DNA of 64,000 bases from Burkholderia sp. PAMC 26561 (GTDB lineage: Bacteria > Pseudomonadota > Gammaproteobacteria > Burkholderiales > Burkholderiaceae): the NCBI RefSeq assembly GCF_001557535.2, contig NZ_CP014315.1:1559426-1623425 (forward strand). The letters run 5' to 3'. The notes beneath the pieces are model-generated. The model saw only the letters and a program-made list of their open reading frames with translations, had not been told where the DNA came from and searched no databases. The position numbers and the translations under genes were made by a program. Position 1 is the first letter of the stretch, and each line of letters begins with the position of its first letter. Below, piece after piece: positions 44,034 through 53,630 of the stretch.

Positions 44034-45407
44034 ATGACATCATTCACCCGGGTTTTGAGCGGGCTCGCGCTTGCTGTTTCCTTCTCTTTCGCGGCACATG
44101 CGGCGCAAGCCGCGCCTCTCACTGCCGATCAGCAGCAGGTTGCGCGCGGCGAGTATCTGGCGCATGCAGGCGACTGCATCGCGTGCCATACCGGGCATAA
44201 CGGCAAGCCGTTTGCCGGCGGTCTGCCGATCCAGACGCCGCTCGGCAAGATCTATTCGACCAACATCACGCCGGATGCGAAGACTGGTATCGGTACATGG
44301 AGCTACGACGATTTTGCCGCGCTGATGCGTCACGGCGAGACGAAGTCCGGGTACGCCGTTTATCCGGCAATGCCGTATCCGTCGTATTCACGCGTGAACG
44401 ATACCGACATGCACGCGCTCTACGCCTACTTTCAGCATGGCGTTGCACCCGTCGAGCAGGCCAATCGCAAGAACGATATTCCCTGGCCGCTTTCCATGCG
44501 ATGGCCACTGAAGATCTGGCGCGCCGCGTTTGCACCCACGCCCGCGCCCTACGCCGACACCGCGAGCGACAGCGTCTCCGTTGCACGCGGGGCGTATCTG
44601 GTGGAAGGGCTGGGTCATTGCGGCAGTTGCCACACGCCGCGCGGCGTCGGCTTGCAGGAAAAAGCGCTGACCGGCAACGACTCTTCAATCTATCTTGCGG
44701 GCGGCGGCGCCATCGACGGATGGATTGCGCCGTCGCTGCGCAACGAACACGGCGGCGGCCTGGCGGACTGGAGCGAAGCGGATATTGTCGAGTTCCTGCG
44801 CAGCGGCCGCACGCCCATGACGGCATCTTTCGGCGCCATGAACGATGTCATAGTCGATTCGACGCAGTACATGACCGGCCAGGATCTCGAGAGCATCGCC
44901 CGGTATTTGAAGTCGATGCCCGCGCGCAGGACGCAGGCGAAAGCCTACGCGTACGACCCCGCGATCTCGCGCGTGCTGTATGCGGGCGAAGTGCCGCCCA
45001 TGCCCGGCGCGCAGATTTACCTCGACCGGTGTGCGGGATGCCACAAGTCGAACGGCAAGGGCAATGGCAAGGCATTTCCGGCGCTGGCGGGCAACGCCGT
45101 GCTGCAGACATCGAACCCGATGTCGGCGATACACATCGTGCTCTCGGGCGGCGCGATGCCAGCCACGCGAACCGCGCCTTCGAGGATGACCATGGCGCCG
45201 TATGCCGATGTGCTCAACGACCAGCAAATAGCGGACGTGGTGTCGTTCGTGCAGACGAGCTGGGGAAATTCAGGCGGCAAGGCGACGGCGGCAGACGTCG
45301 CAAAGATCCGAAGGACTGCGCAGCCGGTGAGCGCGGAAGGGTTCTCGATGGCCGAGCCTGAACTGCATCACGCCGCGCCGGACGATCAGGCATCGGGCGG
45401 GCAGTAG
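44034..45407 (+). CDS. Triheme cytochrome c subunit of the membrane-bound dehydrogenase
   Basis: A 457-residue cytochrome. A signal peptide (FAAHAAQA) precedes three CxxCH heme sites: CIACH (residues 48-52), CGSCH (196-200) and CAGCH (333-337). The ATG with GAGGCG upstream is preferred over an ATG six codons earlier that overlaps the GMC stop. It takes electrons from the flavoprotein and passes them to ubiquinone. A hairpin terminator follows the stop. Confidence 0.93.
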   Translation: MTSFTRVLSGLALAVSFSFAAHAAQAAPLTADQQQVARGEYLAHAGDCIACHTGHNGKPFAGGLPIQTPLGKIYSTNITPDAKTGIGTWSYDDFAALMRHGETKSGYAVYPAMPYPSYSRVNDTDMHALYAYFQHGVAPVEQANRKNDIPWPLSMRWPLKIWRAAFAPTPAPYADTASDSVSVARGAYLVEGLGHCGSCHTPRGVGLQEKALTGNDSSIYLAGGGAIDGWIAPSLRNEHGGGLADWSEADIVEFLRSGRTPMTASFGAMNDVIVDSTQYMTGQDLESIARYLKSMPARRTQAKAYAYDPAISRVLYAGEVPPMPGAQIYLDRCAGCHKSNGKGNGKAFPALAGNAVLQTSNPMSAIHIVLSGGAMPATRTAPSRMTMAPYADVLNDQQIADVVSFVQTSWGNSGGKATAADVAKIRRTAQPVSAEGFSMAEPELHHAAPDDQASGGQ

Positions 45408-45410
45408 TGG

Positions 45411-45443
45411 ACGGCCGGGCGCTAGCAGAAGCCCGGCCGTTTC
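45411..45443. terminator. Bidirectional hairpin terminator
   Basis: ACGGCCGGGC, a 10-base loop, GCCCGGCCGT: a perfect 10-bp GC stem between two convergent genes, only 3 bases after the cytochrome stop and 8 before the sugar-dehydrogenase stop. No long U-run, but the stem and position fit termination from both sides. Confidence 0.75.
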
Positions 45444-45448
45444 AACGT

Positions 45449-46396
<948 letters not shown>

Positions 46397-46447
46397 TTAA
46401 AGATATCGTCGTTGATCTGGTGCGTGCAACGCGCCGCCAGTCCAGGC

Positions 46448-48190
46448 TTAATGCGAATGCCGCGGCACATCGGCACCCCGACATCCTACGAGAAAATCGA
46501 AATCGCAGCCCTGATCGGCTTGCAGAACATGATCGACGTAAAGCTTCCGATACCCGCTCGTATCCGCCGGCGTGACGGTCTGCGCTTCCGCCCAGTCGGC
46601 GAGACGCGCGATGAGTTCGGTCTCGCTGACGTCGAGGTGCAATATGCCGCCCATGCAGTCGAGTTCGATCCAGTCTCCGTCCCTCACCACCGCAAGCGGG
46701 CCACCCGCACGCGCTTCGGGCGCCACGTGCAGCACGACGGTGCCGTACGCCGTGCCGCTCATGCGTGCGTCCGAGATGCGCACCATATCGGTCACGCCTT
46801 GTGCCAGCAGCTTCGGCGGCAAACCCATGTTGCCGACTTCCGCCATGCCCGGATAACCTTTCGGGCCGCAGTTCTTCAGCACGAGAACAGAGTCCTTCGT
46901 GACATCGAGTTCGGGGTCGCCAATGCGCGCCTTGTAGTGATCGAAGTTCTCGAACACGACCGCGCGGCCGCGATGCTTGAGCAATTCGGGCGTCGCGGCC
47001 GACGGCTTCACCACGGCGCCATTCGGCGCAAGGTTGCCGCGCACGATGCACAAACCACCATCGGCGACGAGCGGGTTATCGAGCGGCCGGATGACCTCTT
47101 CGTCGTAGATGGGCGCCTCTCTCGTGTTCTCCCACAGCGACTGGCCGTTCGCGGTGAGCGCATCGGGATGCGGCAGCAAGCCCGCTTCGCCAAGCCGCCG
47201 GATCACGCCCGGCAAGCCGCCCGCGTAATAAAACTCTTCCATCAGGAAGCGGCCGGAAGGCTGCAGATCGACCAGCGTCGGCGTACTGCGGCCGATGCGC
47301 GTCCAGTCATCGAGTTCGAGATTCACACCAATGCGACCCGCGATCGCCTTCAAATGAATCGCCGCATTCGTCGATCCGCCGATCGCCGCATTCACGCGGA
47401 TCGCGTTCTCGAACGCTTCTTTGGTCAGCAGCTTCGACAACCGCACGTCCTGCAACGCCATCTCCACAATGCGCATGCCCGACATGTGCGCGAGCACATA
47501 GCGCCTGGCATCGACGGCGGGAATTGCCGCGTTGTGCGGCAGCGTGACGCCGAGCGCCTCCGCCATGCATGCCATGGTCGATGCCGTCCCCATGGTGTTG
47601 CACGTGCCTGCCGAACGCGACATGCCCGCCTCCGCCGACATGAATTCGTGCAGCGTGATCTTGCCCGCCTTGACCTGCTCGCTGAGCTGCCACACGACCG
47701 TGCCCGAACCGATGTCGCGGCCATGATGCTTGCCGTTGAGCATCGGTCCGCCGCTTACCGCGATGGCCGGCACGTCGCAACTCGCCGCGCCCATCAGCAA
47801 CGCGGGCGTGGTTTTATCGCAGCCGACGAGCAGCACGACAGCATCCACCGGATTGCCGCGGATCGATTCCTCGACGTCCATGCTGGCGAGGTTGCGCGTG
47901 AACATCGCGGTCGGGCGCAGATTGGATTCGCCGTTCGAGAACACCGGGAACTCAACCGGGAAACCACCCGCTTCGAACACGCCGCGCTTTACATGCTCCG
48001 CGAGCTTCCTGAAATGCGCATTGCACGGCGTGAGTTCGGACCACGTGTTGCAAATGCCGATGATCGGCTTGCCCTGGAATTCATGATCGGGAATGCCCTG
48101 GTTTTTCATCCAGCTTCGGTACATGAAGCCATTCTTGTCGGCCGTGCCGAACCATTGGGCGGAGCGCAGCGGGCGTTTTGCGTCTGACAT
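46448..48190 (-). CDS. Sugar-acid dehydratase of the IlvD/EDD family (L-arabinonate type)
   Basis: A 580-residue iron-sulfur dehydratase. The three [2Fe-2S] cysteines are in CNTWSELTPCN, LVGCDKTTPA and AGTCNTMGTAS. The RSAQWFGTADKNGFMYRSWM opening separates sugar-acid dehydratases such as L-arabinonate dehydratase from the branched-chain IlvD. It would convert L-arabinonate (or galactonate/fuconate) to the 2-keto-3-deoxy acid. Sits between the YtfQRT-YjfF importer and the sugar 1-dehydrogenase, making a pathway set. Confidence 0.9.
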   Translation of the reverse strand: MSDAKRPLRSAQWFGTADKNGFMYRSWMKNQGIPDHEFQGKPIIGICNTWSELTPCNAHFRKLAEHVKRGVFEAGGFPVEFPVFSNGESNLRPTAMFTRNLASMDVEESIRGNPVDAVVLLVGCDKTTPALLMGAASCDVPAIAVSGGPMLNGKHHGRDIGSGTVVWQLSEQVKAGKITLHEFMSAEAGMSRSAGTCNTMGTASTMACMAEALGVTLPHNAAIPAVDARRYVLAHMSGMRIVEMALQDVRLSKLLTKEAFENAIRVNAAIGGSTNAAIHLKAIAGRIGVNLELDDWTRIGRSTPTLVDLQPSGRFLMEEFYYAGGLPGVIRRLGEAGLLPHPDALTANGQSLWENTREAPIYDEEVIRPLDNPLVADGGLCIVRGNLAPNGAVVKPSAATPELLKHRGRAVVFENFDHYKARIGDPELDVTKDSVLVLKNCGPKGYPGMAEVGNMGLPPKLLAQGVTDMVRISDARMSGTAYGTVVLHVAPEARAGGPLAVVRDGDWIELDCMGGILHLDVSETELIARLADWAEAQTVTPADTSGYRKLYVDHVLQADQGCDFDFLVGCRGADVPRHSH

Positions 48191-48283
48191 CGATTTTTCC
48201 TTGACCGTTTCTATTACTATTCAAAGCTTCATTCGCCCGAACGCACCGCGCGTCCGGAACCGTTTTTCATGTCGATAGCTGAG

Positions 48284-49381
48284 TCAGCTCCGTGACCCGA
48301 GCGCAGCGGGATCTGCTTTGGTCGCGTCGTCGTGTTGCCGTGTTGCCCGCCACCTGAGCTTCAGCTTTGATCCCGCCCGTTCACCCGACGCCGTTCCATC
48401 CGACTTGCGCCGGGCCGCATGCCGTTCTATCAGGCGCTGCAACAGGCAGAACGCACACAAAAGCGCGCCAATCACAATGCGGGTCCACCACGAACTGAGC
48501 GTGCCATCGAACGTGATCAGCGTCTGGATGGTTCCGAGAATGCCGACGCCGAACACCGATCCAATCACATAGCCCACCCCGCCCGTAAGCAAGGTTCCGC
48601 CGATGACCGTGGCGGCAATCGCATCGAGCTCCATGCCCTGCCCTTGCAAGCCGTATCCCGAGAGCACGTACAGCGTGAACACCACGCCGCCGAGCGCCGA
48701 GCAAAATCCGCTCAGCGCATACACGCCGACCTTCGTGCGTGCCACGGGCAATCCCATCAGCAATGCCGAACGTTCGTTGCCGCCGACCGCATAGACGTTA
48801 CGCCCAAAACGTGTGAAATGCGCGACGAAGATGGCAAGCACAAGCGTTGCAATGGCGATCAGGCTGCCGGCCGTGAGCGAAGCACCGTGTATATCGATGT
48901 GAAAACCCGACAGCGCGTGAAAGCTCGGGTCGTTGATGGTGATCGATTGCGTGGTGATCAGGAAACACGCGCCGCGCGCGAGGAACATGCCCGCCAGCGT
49001 GACGATGAACGGCTGCAGCCTGAAGAAGTGGATGAGCGCGCCCATGGCCGCTCCGTACAACGCGCCGAAGACAAGCACGAGCGGCACGATGACCCATATG
49101 GACCAATGCAGGCGTTCGGCGAAGACCGCGCAGAGGATCGTCGTCAACGCCACCACCGATCCCACCGACAAGTCGATGCCGCCCGACACGATCACAAAGG
49201 TCATGCCAATTGCGACGATCAGGAGAAAGGCGTTGTCAACGAGCAGGCCCAGCAGCACTTGCAGCGAGAAAAACCCGGTGTACATCGCAGAGCCGAAACC
49301 GAACAGCGCAACGAACAGAACGATGGTGACGACGATTGGCAACGTGCGCGGATCGACCAGGCGATCAAGGAATTTCCTCAT
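48284..49381 (-). CDS. yjfF: Sugar ABC transporter permease, YjfF-like
   Basis: A 365-residue BPD_transp_2 permease with GMTFVIVSGGIDLSVGSVVAL and NVYAVGGNERSALLMGLPV. It pairs with the upstream YtfT-like permease; the ATG overlaps that gene's stop by ATGA. The C-terminus carries about 35 more charged residues than the usual ~330-residue YjfF. In E. coli the system imports galactofuranose; here the neighbours suggest a pentose or galactose sugar. Confidence 0.9.
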   Translation of the reverse strand: MRKFLDRLVDPRTLPIVVTIVLFVALFGFGSAMYTGFFSLQVLLGLLVDNAFLLIVAIGMTFVIVSGGIDLSVGSVVALTTILCAVFAERLHWSIWVIVPLVLVFGALYGAAMGALIHFFRLQPFIVTLAGMFLARGACFLITTQSITINDPSFHALSGFHIDIHGASLTAGSLIAIATLVLAIFVAHFTRFGRNVYAVGGNERSALLMGLPVARTKVGVYALSGFCSALGGVVFTLYVLSGYGLQGQGMELDAIAATVIGGTLLTGGVGYVIGSVFGVGILGTIQTLITFDGTLSSWWTRIVIGALLCAFCLLQRLIERHAARRKSDGTASGERAGSKLKLRWRATRQHDDATKADPAALGSRS

Positions 49382-50415
49382 TTGGCGGCCTCTGCAAGGG
49401 GCTTCTTGGCAACGTGGGGAAAGGCGCGGCCGAGTTGTCGCACGATCACCGTACGAGCGCTCGCAGACTGGATCACGCTGACCACCAGCACCACCGCGGC
49501 CTTTACAACGAGCGTAGCTTCAGGCGGCACGCCGATGGAATACGTGGTGTACGTGAGCGTCTGGATGATCAATGCGCCGAGCACAGTGCCGGCAAGGCTG
49601 AACTTGCCGCCGAGCAGCGACGTGCCGCCGAGCGTGACGGCGAGGATCGCATCGAGTTCGAGCAACAGGCCCGCATTGTTGCCGTCAGCGCTGCGCACGT
49701 TCGAGCTGATCAGGATTCCCGCAATAGCCGCCGTGAGACCGGAGAACGTATAGACCCCGAACACGATCGCGCTCGAACGCAAGCCAACGAGTTTCGTCGC
49801 GACCGGATTGATGCCGATCGCGCGGATGAACATGCCGAGCGCCGTGCGGTTCATGAGCAGCGCGGTCCCGGCAATCGCGGCCACCGCAACCCACACGGAG
49901 CACGGTATGCGCGCCAGATAACCGCCGCCGACCACCAGATACCCCGGCGCCCCGATGGGAATGATCTGGCCGCCCGTGAGCAGCTGCGCGACGCCCCGCC
50001 CGGCCACCATCAGGATCAGCGTCGCGATGATCGGCTGCATGCCGACAAACGCCACGAGCACGCCGTTCCACATGCCGGCAATCACGCCCACGACGAGCGC
50101 AGCGGCAAGTGCTTCAGCCACATTCGCGGGATTGTCGGCGAGGATGCTCGCGGCCGCCGCGCCCGCGATGGCGACGACAGCGCCAACGGAGATATCGATG
50201 CCGCGTGTCGCGATCACGAGCGTCATGCCCAGCGACACCAGCACGAGCGGCGCCGCACGATTGAGGATATCGATGGGCGCGCCGAACCAGTGGTCATCGA
50301 GTACGGAAATCGAGAGGAAATGCGCGTTCTGGCTCAGGTCGAGCAGAATCAGCAACACGAGCGTGAGAGCCGGCCATACGAGAGGATGTTGCAACGCTGC
50401 CTTGATCGGGTTCAC
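49378..50415 (-). CDS. ytfT: Sugar ABC transporter permease, YtfT-like
   Basis: A 345-residue permease. GTG start, overlapping the ATPase stop as GTGA and preceded by GGAGG, beginning NPIKAALQHPLVW. GMTLVIATRGIDISVGAVVAIAG is the class hallmark, with about ten hydrophobic segments. It forms the membrane channel together with the YjfF-like protein. Confidence 0.9.
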   Translation of the reverse strand: MNPIKAALQHPLVWPALTLVLLILLDLSQNAHFLSISVLDDHWFGAPIDILNRAAPLVLVSLGMTLVIATRGIDISVGAVVAIAGAAAASILADNPANVAEALAAALVVGVIAGMWNGVLVAFVGMQPIIATLILMVAGRGVAQLLTGGQIIPIGAPGYLVVGGGYLARIPCSVWVAVAAIAGTALLMNRTALGMFIRAIGINPVATKLVGLRSSAIVFGVYTFSGLTAAIAGILISSNVRSADGNNAGLLLELDAILAVTLGGTSLLGGKFSLAGTVLGALIIQTLTYTTYSIGVPPEATLVVKAAVVLVVSVIQSASARTVIVRQLGRAFPHVAKKPLAEAAK

Positions 50416-51926
50416 TGGCTGCCTCCTGCTATCAACCGGTACACCTGGTCTTCCGACGTCGCGTGCCCCTCGACTTCCGCCACCTTGCGCCGGTCGCGCA
50501 GCACCGCGATCCGATGGCTCACGCGCACCACTTCGTTCACCTCCGAGGAGATGAACACAATGCCAAGGCCTTTCGCGCACAGCGCCAGCACACGATCCAT
50601 GATTTCGAATTTGGCTGCAACGTCGATACCGCGCGTGGGTTCATCGAGAATCAGCATCTTCGGCTCGGTCGCAAGCCAGCGCGCGAGCAGCACCTTCTGC
50701 TGGTTCCCGCCAGAGAGAAGTCCGATTGGCTGCTCTGCGTCGCGAGCCTTGATGCCAAGCCGCCCGATATAGTCATCGGCTATTTCGCGTTGTTTCGCCT
50801 TCCCTATGACGCGCCACCAGCCGCGTTGCACCTGCAGCGCAAGCACGATGTTCTCCCGTATGGAAAGCTCCGCAACAATGCCTTCCTTCTTCCTGTCCTC
50901 GGGGCAATACCCCACGCCGCGGCGCACGGCATCGCGAGGCGAGCGAAGCTTCACTGCCTTCCCGCCAATGGACATGCTGCCCGCGTCCGAACGCTCAGCG
51001 CCAAAAAGCAGGCGCGCGGTCTCGGTGCGGCCGGATCCGAGCAGGCCCGCGAGGCCGAGGATCTGGCCGGGCTGCACATCTATATCGATGGGATTCATCA
51101 CGCCACGCCGGCCGCTGCCGCGCATGGTGAAGAACGGCGGCACCAGACTCTTCTTTGCCGGCGGTTCGTCAGCCGCGCGTTTCAGGCGCTCGGTCATGCG
51201 TTCATGGCCCACCATCTTCGAAACCAGCAGTTCCACCGGCAGATCGCGGGCCAGATATTCGCCTTCACGCTCGCCATTGCGCATGACCGTGATGCGGTCC
51301 GAGACCGCGTAGGTCTGCTCGAGAAAATGCGTGACAAAGAGGATCGCGATGCCCGATTGCTTGAGCTTCTGCAGCACGCCGAAAAGCCGCGCGACTTCTC
51401 CTTCGTCGAGGCTCGACGTGGGTTCATCGAGAATCAGCACGCGCGCATCCACCGATACCGCTCGCGCGATCGCAACCATCTGCTGCACCGCGATCGGGTA
51501 GGTATCGAGTGACTTGGTCACATCGAGATATACGTTCAGGTCGGCCAGCGCCGCCTCGGCACGCGCACGAATGGTCTTCCAGTCGATCGCGCCATGCCGT
51601 TTCGGCTGCCGTCCGGCAAACACGTTTTCGGCGACGGACAGATTCGGACACAGGTTCACTTCCTGATACAGCGTCCTGATTCCAGCCGCTTCCGCATGGA
51701 GCGGCGTTGCGAAACTGACCGCCTCGCCACCCAGCCGGATCTCGCCGGCGTCGTGCGCGTGGACGCCGGTGAGTACGTTGATGAGGGTCGACTTGCCGGC
51801 GCCGTTCTGACCCATCAGCGTATGGATCTCGCCGGGCAACAACCGGAAGTCCACGTTCTGCAGCGCCTTGACGCCCGGGAACGACTTCGAGATACCGATG
51901 GTTTCGAGGATGGGCGAAGCGATCAT
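50412..51926 (-). CDS. ytfR: Sugar ABC transporter ATPase, YtfR-like
   Basis: A 504-residue tandem ABC ATPase: first half GQNGAGKST and LILDEPTSSLDEGE; second half [21 protein letters not shown] and [15 protein letters not shown]. Length and arrangement match YtfR. It starts 13 bases after the binding-protein stop. It drives import by the two permeases encoded next. Confidence 0.93.
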   Translation of the reverse strand: MIASPILETIGISKSFPGVKALQNVDFRLLPGEIHTLMGQNGAGKSTLINVLTGVHAHDAGEIRLGGEAVSFATPLHAEAAGIRTLYQEVNLCPNLSVAENVFAGRQPKRHGAIDWKTIRARAEAALADLNVYLDVTKSLDTYPIAVQQMVAIARAVSVDARVLILDEPTSSLDEGEVARLFGVLQKLKQSGIAILFVTHFLEQTYAVSDRITVMRNGEREGEYLARDLPVELLVSKMVGHERMTERLKRAADEPPAKKSLVPPFFTMRGSGRRGVMNPIDIDVQPGQILGLAGLLGSGRTETARLLFGAERSDAGSMSIGGKAVKLRSPRDAVRRGVGYCPEDRKKEGIVAELSIRENIVLALQVQRGWWRVIGKAKQREIADDYIGRLGIKARDAEQPIGLLSGGNQQKVLLARWLATEPKMLILDEPTRGIDVAAKFEIMDRVLALCAKGLGIVFISSEVNEVVRVSHRIAVLRDRRKVAEVEGHATSEDQVYRLIAGGSQ

Positions 51927-51939
51927 GGAGTCTCGCCGC

Positions 51940-52908
51940 TCAGTATTTACGCTGCGGCAGGATCTGCGCCGCGACGCTCATGGGGAACACGGTTTCGTCG
52001 GTGACGATGCGCTTGGGCAACTCCTTGCCCGCCACCACTTCTTTCACCGCGGTCATGAGTTGCGGGCCGAGCAGCGGACTGCATTCGACGTCCACATTGA
52101 TCTTGCCGGCCACCATGGCTTCGAAGCCGCCCTTGGTGGCGTCGAACGAGACCACGCTCACGTCCTTGCCCGGCTTGACGCCGGCTTCTTCCATGGCCTG
52201 GATCGCACCGAGCGCCATGTCGTCGTTATGCGCGTAGACCACGTTGATCTGCTTGCCGTAAGTCTTGATGAAAGCTTCCATGACCTGCTTGCCGCCGGCC
52301 AGCGTGAAGTCGCCGCTTTGCGAAGCGATGACCTTGAACTTTGGATCGTTCTTGATCACTTCCAGCAGCCCGGCACGACGGTCATTTGCGGGCGCGGAGC
52401 CGACCGTGCCCTGCAACTCGGCAATGTTGATCGGACCGGCTTCGTTCTTGTAGCGCTCTTCGAGCCATTTGCCCGCGCGCCGGCCTTCTTCCAGGAAGTC
52501 CGAACCGATCATGGTGACGTACAGGGACTTGTCCTTCACGTCGATATTGCGGTCAGTGAGGATCACCGGAATCTTCGCGGTCTTCGCTTCGATGAGCACC
52601 GGTTCCCAGCCGGATTCGACCACCGGCGAAAACGCGATCACATCGACTTTCTGGGCGATATAAGAACGGATCGCCTTGATCTGGTTTTCCTGTTTCTGCT
52701 GGGCATCGGAGAATTTCAGATTGATGCCGGCATCCTTGGCCGCGCTTTTGACCGATACGGTATTGGCGGTGCGCCATGCGCTCTCGGCGCCCACTTGCGA
52801 AAAGCCCAGGGTGATTTTCTTGTCGTCGGCCTGGGCGTTCAGGCTTGCGCCCAGCAATAGCGCAGAACCAAGCAGCGCACCAATGGCTGCGCGTCGAGCA
52901 TGTCTCAT
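51940..52908 (-). CDS. ytfQ: Sugar ABC transporter binding protein, YtfQ-like
   Basis: A 322-residue periplasmic protein with a signal peptide ending NAQADDKK. GFSQVGAESAWRTANTVSVK is the YtfQ hallmark, followed by AFSPVVESGWEPVL and AHNDDMALGAIQAMEE. GGAGACAACC precedes the ATG. In E. coli YtfQ binds galactofuranose; some Burkholderia relatives serve L-arabinose/D-galactose. Its promoter region matches the araF element. Confidence 0.93.
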   Translation of the reverse strand: MRHARRAAIGALLGSALLLGASLNAQADDKKITLGFSQVGAESAWRTANTVSVKSAAKDAGINLKFSDAQQKQENQIKAIRSYIAQKVDVIAFSPVVESGWEPVLIEAKTAKIPVILTDRNIDVKDKSLYVTMIGSDFLEEGRRAGKWLEERYKNEAGPINIAELQGTVGSAPANDRRAGLLEVIKNDPKFKVIASQSGDFTLAGGKQVMEAFIKTYGKQINVVYAHNDDMALGAIQAMEEAGVKPGKDVSVVSFDATKGGFEAMVAGKINVDVECSPLLGPQLMTAVKEVVAGKELPKRIVTDETVFPMSVAAQILPQRKY

Positions 52909-53033
52909 GGTTGTCTCCGATTTATTTGTGTTTGTAATCGGTACTGCCGCGCTTCTTTGCCGCTCATGCGGGATGGGCGGTCATTGGACTCAGGACGTAC
53001 CGGAACGAAGCGTAGCGCCGGGGTGCATGGCGG

Positions 53034-53074
53034 TCCAATCAGTTATTTGGCATTTGCGATACCAGGAATGGTAT
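53034..53074 (-). promoter_or_regulatory. LysR-type operator plus promoter element upstream of ytfQ
   Basis: On the minus strand ATACCATTCCTGGTAT, a dyad with a T-N11-A core, is followed after a fixed gap by CTGATTGGA. The start of ATACC and the start of CTGATTGGA are 32 bases apart, exactly as before araF, and 29 of the 41 bases are identical between the two sites. TTGGAC could be the -35. It ends about 125 bases before the ytfQ ATG. Confidence 0.65.
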
Positions 53075-53120
53075 GGCGGAGGGGTGGTGGCCGAGCGGCG
53101 GAACGATCCGTGCGCCCGCT

Positions 53121-53552
53121 TTATCCAATGTGCGAATGTTTCACGCGCGCAGGTGAGACTTCCATGGTCGTCAGTTCCTGGACGATGCCGCAGTCACCCA
53201 CGGCTTGCTCCACCGCGCAGCGGCTTCGCAAACTGATCAGCTGCGCCTTCAACTGCTGCAATTCCTCGATCCGATGATCGACGTGCGAGATGTGTTCATC
53301 GACCAGTGCGTTGATGGCGCCGCACTGCTGCGCCGGCTTGTCCGTCAGTCCCAGCAGGGCCCTGATCTCGTCATGCGCCATGTCGAGCGCCCGGCAATTC
53401 CTGATAAAACGCAGCCGCTCGACGTGGACAGCCGAGTAATCCCGATAATTCCCTCCCGTGCGTTCGGCATCGGGCATCAGGCCTTCTTTCTCATAAAAAC
53501 GGATCGTTTCCGTCGTGCAACGTGCGCTTTTGGCGAGTTCTCCGATTTTCAT
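53121..53552 (-). CDS. cadR: MerR-family heavy-metal regulator, CadR/PbrR-like
   Basis: A 143-residue MerR regulator: HTH KIGELAKSARCTTETIRFYE at the start, dimerisation helix, and metal-binding cysteines at residue 77 (QQCGAIN), 112 and 121 (RCAVEQAVGDC), the Cd/Pb/Zn pattern of CadR. It is divergent from cadA, with the MerR-type operator between them. Binding of Cd(II), Pb(II) or Zn(II) should turn its own promoter and cadA on. Confidence 0.92.
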   Translation of the reverse strand: MKIGELAKSARCTTETIRFYEKEGLMPDAERTGGNYRDYSAVHVERLRFIRNCRALDMAHDEIRALLGLTDKPAQQCGAINALVDEHISHVDHRIEELQQLKAQLISLRSRCAVEQAVGDCGIVQELTTMEVSPARVKHSHIG

Positions 53553-53571
53553 GCGACCTCCGTGTTAGTGC

Positions 53572-53602
53572 TTGACCTTGAAGTGGCTTCAAGGTGTCTA
53601 CT
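53572..53602 (+). promoter_or_regulatory. MerR-type promoter with 19-bp spacer and dyad
   Basis: TTGACC (-35) and TCTACT (-10) are separated by 19 bases, the over-long spacer on which MerR proteins act by twisting DNA. Between them ACCTTGAAG-TGG-CTTCAAGGT is a perfect 9+3+9 dyad at 53575-53595, the operator for the CadR-like protein. Confidence 0.88.
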
Positions 53603-53630
53603 AGAACACAAATCCAGTCAGGAAGCCACG

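Noticed and set aside
42248..44122. Long open frame opposite the GMC dehydrogenase gene
   Set aside because: Antisense to a conserved FAD enzyme, no ribosome site or recognisable motif.
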